Shown: positions 61,132-64,000 of the stretch, piece by piece
How the letters are laid out: every line of letters starts with the position of its first letter
Numbering within the stretch: the first letter of the stretch is position 1
Assembly: GCF_901933205.1 (NCBI RefSeq)
Contig: NC_044585.1
Coordinates: forward strand, 3,348,001-3,412,000
DNA: 64,000 nt
Direction: 5' to 3'
From: Camarhynchus parvulus
Lineage: Eukaryota; Chordata; Aves; Passeriformes; Thraupidae
Position numbers and translations under genes: made by a program
The notes under the pieces: model-generated
Told to the model about the DNA's origin: nothing
Databases searched by the model: none
The model's input: the letters and a program-made list of their open reading frames with translations, nothing else

Positions 61132-64000
61132 CACTTGTGCAGTAGTCTAGCCTTGGATGTGGTAGAGATGCTTATATTTTTATTTGTCTTTCCCTAATAA
61201 TGTCTCAGGAGGTGCATCTCCAGCCAGTGTCTTGTTTGAACTTTCAGGGAAATTATCATTCTGTGCTTTGAATATCTCCCTATTACCATGGCAAATAATT
61301 CATGCTGCTAATTAAGACACTGCTAGAATTGCACAGAAAGATGGGCAGAGAAAGAATACAGCTTACTTACGCTCACAATTTATCTGTCTTATAAATTTAT
61401 AGGACAGCTGCTGCCAAGGTGTCTCACAGTTTACCAGTGAAGATATATGACCTGATTCATGGTATTTCTCCTGAAGGAAGGAGGGAAGAGCCAGGCATGT
61501 TTTGTCTGGTGCAAATGGAGGCACGGGGTTAGGAGCAGCACTGTGCCCCTGCCAAATTTGTGTTCCACAAGAGAGGAACACATTGAGAGGGACCCTTCTG
61601 CTCAGAACTGAGGGCTGGAAACTGGGAAGGCCGTGAATTTGTAGAACTGATGAGTGGCAGTTTCATGCTGAGCAGAGTTTCTTACACAGGTCTTGCAAAC
61701 CCCAAGGAGACTCTTTTGTAACCGTGAAATGAATGGGAAGCCATTGCACAATCTGGCAAATGAGTAATAAATCCAGCAGACTATTTTGGTGTTGGTTGGA
61801 GTTAAAAAGAGAAATTAGACCTGATTAAGGTATGTGTTAAACACCAGGGAGGTATCAACACTGAAGAAAGCTGATGGCAGTGTCTTTGTTGTGCACGTGT
61901 AATAGTGGAGACTCTAAAACTAATTATTCTGTGCTATGCTGTGACTGTGTATCATAGTATCATAGCATCTGATACTATTTCTGCTTTTTTTTCTTTTCCT
62001 GTTGTTATGGGTTAACAATATGATGAGTTAAATTCCATCTTGTCTGAAATTTGCTGGGTAATTTATATACTATTATTAGATCTTGTTTGATAGAAAAAGA
62101 TGAAAATCATCAGCTTTACCAATGGCATTGTGGTAGTTCATACTGCATCTCGTCTGGAACTGAATTGTACTGCCATTGCACACTTACTGCAGAAAATTAA
62201 ATGCCTGATATTGAAAAAGAATGTTTTTCTAGTCTTTCTTCTTAATAAAAGATAATGTTTTCCTTTGTAAGGGCCTATGTGATTAGATGTTTATCCTCTG
62301 TTCCCAGGAGAGCAGACATTGTGGTTCATATTTTCTGTTTTGTGAAACAAGATTTCATATAGCTGACTACATCTCTGGAATCTATGTCATTCTTCCCCTA
62401 AAATGAACTGAAAGCAAATTGGCTTTCTAAAACATGAAAGAAGCCTAGAGCAAACTCTTTGTCATCACATTCCTGGTCAAATCCAGCATTTGCCTTCCAC
62501 TGAGTTTCTAATATTTAGCAATGTCTGTGGTTTCCCATGGGGTTGCTTAGGTGAATGTAATAAGTGAGAGCTGTTGAAAGAGAAAAGAATGAAGACTTCA
62601 TGAGCTGAATTGAGCAAAAACTCTTGGGGGTTGCATGCATGTTTTGCATGTAGTTCTTTAAAAATCATACTGCTTTTAATCCAGTGTTTCTTTCCTTCAC
62701 AATTATTAATCAGAGACAGAAAATACCAACTATTATACAAAACCTATGTAGACTAATTGAATTCTTGCTGGTATATACCAGAAACATATCAGAAATTATG
62801 GGGTGATTATTCACATCAATTAAATTTTAAACTTCAGCTCCAGGACTGCATAAATACTGCATAAAAGGGAATGGAGGGAGCAGAGGGCACTTGTCAGCCC
62901 TGGGCAGAAGTGTGTCCTTCTCCACTGACTGTGTGGGAGCTGCTCTGGGAAGTGAACAGGAACCTGAATAACCTGTGTCCATTTGACTGAACATGACAAA
63001 TGTATAGATAGCTTGGCAGTTCCAGAGAAATGGAACTGTTCCCATCTGCCTGCTGAGGTGCCAGCAAGTGCTGCTTGCTGACTGAGAACTTGGCTCTGAC
63101 TTGCAGAAGTGCAACCTCAACATGTCCTGCGGCATCACTAATAAATGAGAGCCCGTGCCTCAAGAGGTGCACGGTTCTGTATGTGTTTGGTATTTTTAGA
63201 ACTGGTTTGGGGTTGAAAATGTGTTTTCCAAGAGTTATATTTAAAAGAAATTTTGGACGATGTTATAGAAAAATATCTGGACAAACCATTGTTGAGTCTT
63301 GAGTAAAAAAGTTCACTTTGAAGTAAAGTTCTCTTCATTTTTTCATCTACAAATGCTATCTGTCACCTTTTTGTCACATTTTTCTCTCTTTCTCATCTTA
63401 AAATATTGACCAGCTTTGTTAATTTTGCATAATTATTTGTCTTTCCTTGCATTTTAAATACTTTTATTTAGAACTGTCTTAAAATATAGACAATAAAACA
63501 GGCAGGGAAAATGTCTGAAACTTTGCACTGCTGTGATTTTTGTTGTTCAGCTTAATCCTTTGCAACACAAGTTGCAGTTGCTCATGCATAAAATCTTAAC
63601 TTAAAAAGTCTCCCCAGTGCCAAACAGTGATGAGACAGTATTTTAAAAACAGCTTAAAATTTGTGTTAGCTACATCCTCATGGTGCTTTACTTCTTACAC
63701 AAAAGCAGATTTCAAATAAAACATAAAGGATGACTAAGGGATATTTTAAAATTTTTAATTTTACTTTGTTCACTCTGTACAATCAGATCAGAATAATGTT
63801 AGGAAAGTGAAATAGCATTTTAATATTATTTTGGTCTCAAAATAGCATATTGTTTTTAGGTGCAGGAATCAATGCATGTGGCAAACTCACCGTGAATTGT
63901 GTCTAAATTTAGTAGGTGTCTTCAACAATCAACCAAAAATTCTGATGTTCAAGTCAGCTTTGTCATCTTGCTACTACGTTTTCCTGAGTTTAACTTTTAT

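Larger units (their letters stand above)
47278..64000 (+). other. SPPL3: SPPL3 intron 1 (continues past right edge)
   Basis: More than 16.7 kb of AT-rich intron without recognised exons. This agrees with the very long first intron of vertebrate SPPL3. It holds a few simple repeats, a strong hairpin at 48728-48778 and a local tandem duplication at 61083-61131. No LINE, LTR or structured RNA gene was recognised. Confidence 0.7.

Noticed and set aside
61950..61980. ATCATAGTATCATAG motif resembling the CR1 3' terminal repeat
   Set aside because: Only about 15 bp, with no adjoining CR1 body; too short to call.

Overview
This is a vertebrate nuclear window, almost certainly from a bird. It has split genes with canonical GT-AG introns, CpG-island promoters, a CR1-like LINE fragment, short introns, and a gene order that fits the avian chromosome 15 equivalent. 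I recognise five protein-coding genes. I named each from spliced exon translations matched to remembered human family members; no search was run.

Layout, left to right: (1) LIMK2, minus strand, 5' end only: first coding exon at 4630-4645 in a CpG island and first LIM-domain exon at 2084-2183; the rest lies beyond the left edge. (2) RNF185, minus strand, complete: six coding exons between 13679 and 7345, including a 19-nt microexon, with a CpG-island promoter around 18.5-19.2 kb. (3) CUSTOS (C12orf43), plus strand, complete: six exons from about 20279 to 22995. Its promoter carries three 30-bp tandem units with ZNF143/SBS-type elements, and its initiator ATG is out of frame with the rest of the gene. 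(4) HNF1A, minus strand, complete: ten exons from 39117 to 25739. All splice phases agree with human, but one extra base in exon 1 breaks the frame after codon 74; without it the product would be 631 aa, the human length. A conserved HNF4-type site lies upstream at 39405-39418. (5) SPPL3, plus strand, 5' end only: CpG-island promoter at about 46.3-47.6 kb, first coding exon at 47255-47277, then more than 16.7 kb of intron 1 to the right edge.

Arrangement: RNF185 and LIMK2 run in tandem, RNF185 and CUSTOS are divergent, CUSTOS and HNF1A converge, HNF1A and SPPL3 diverge. In human, RNF185/LIMK2 lie on 22q12 and C12orf43/HNF1A/SPPL3 on 12q24.31, so the RNF185-CUSTOS interval joins two blocks that are separate in human. 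The genes do not form one pathway: LIMK2 is an actin-regulating kinase, RNF185 an ER E3 ligase, CUSTOS a nuclear Wnt modulator, HNF1A a liver/pancreas/kidney transcription factor and SPPL3 a Golgi intramembrane protease.

No novel multi-gene system is evident. The items most worth checking are the two single-base frame conflicts (HNF1A exon 1, CUSTOS exon 1), the triple ZNF143-like repeat, a near-perfect 21-bp hairpin in SPPL3 intron 1, and a possible antisense transcript upstream of HNF1A.
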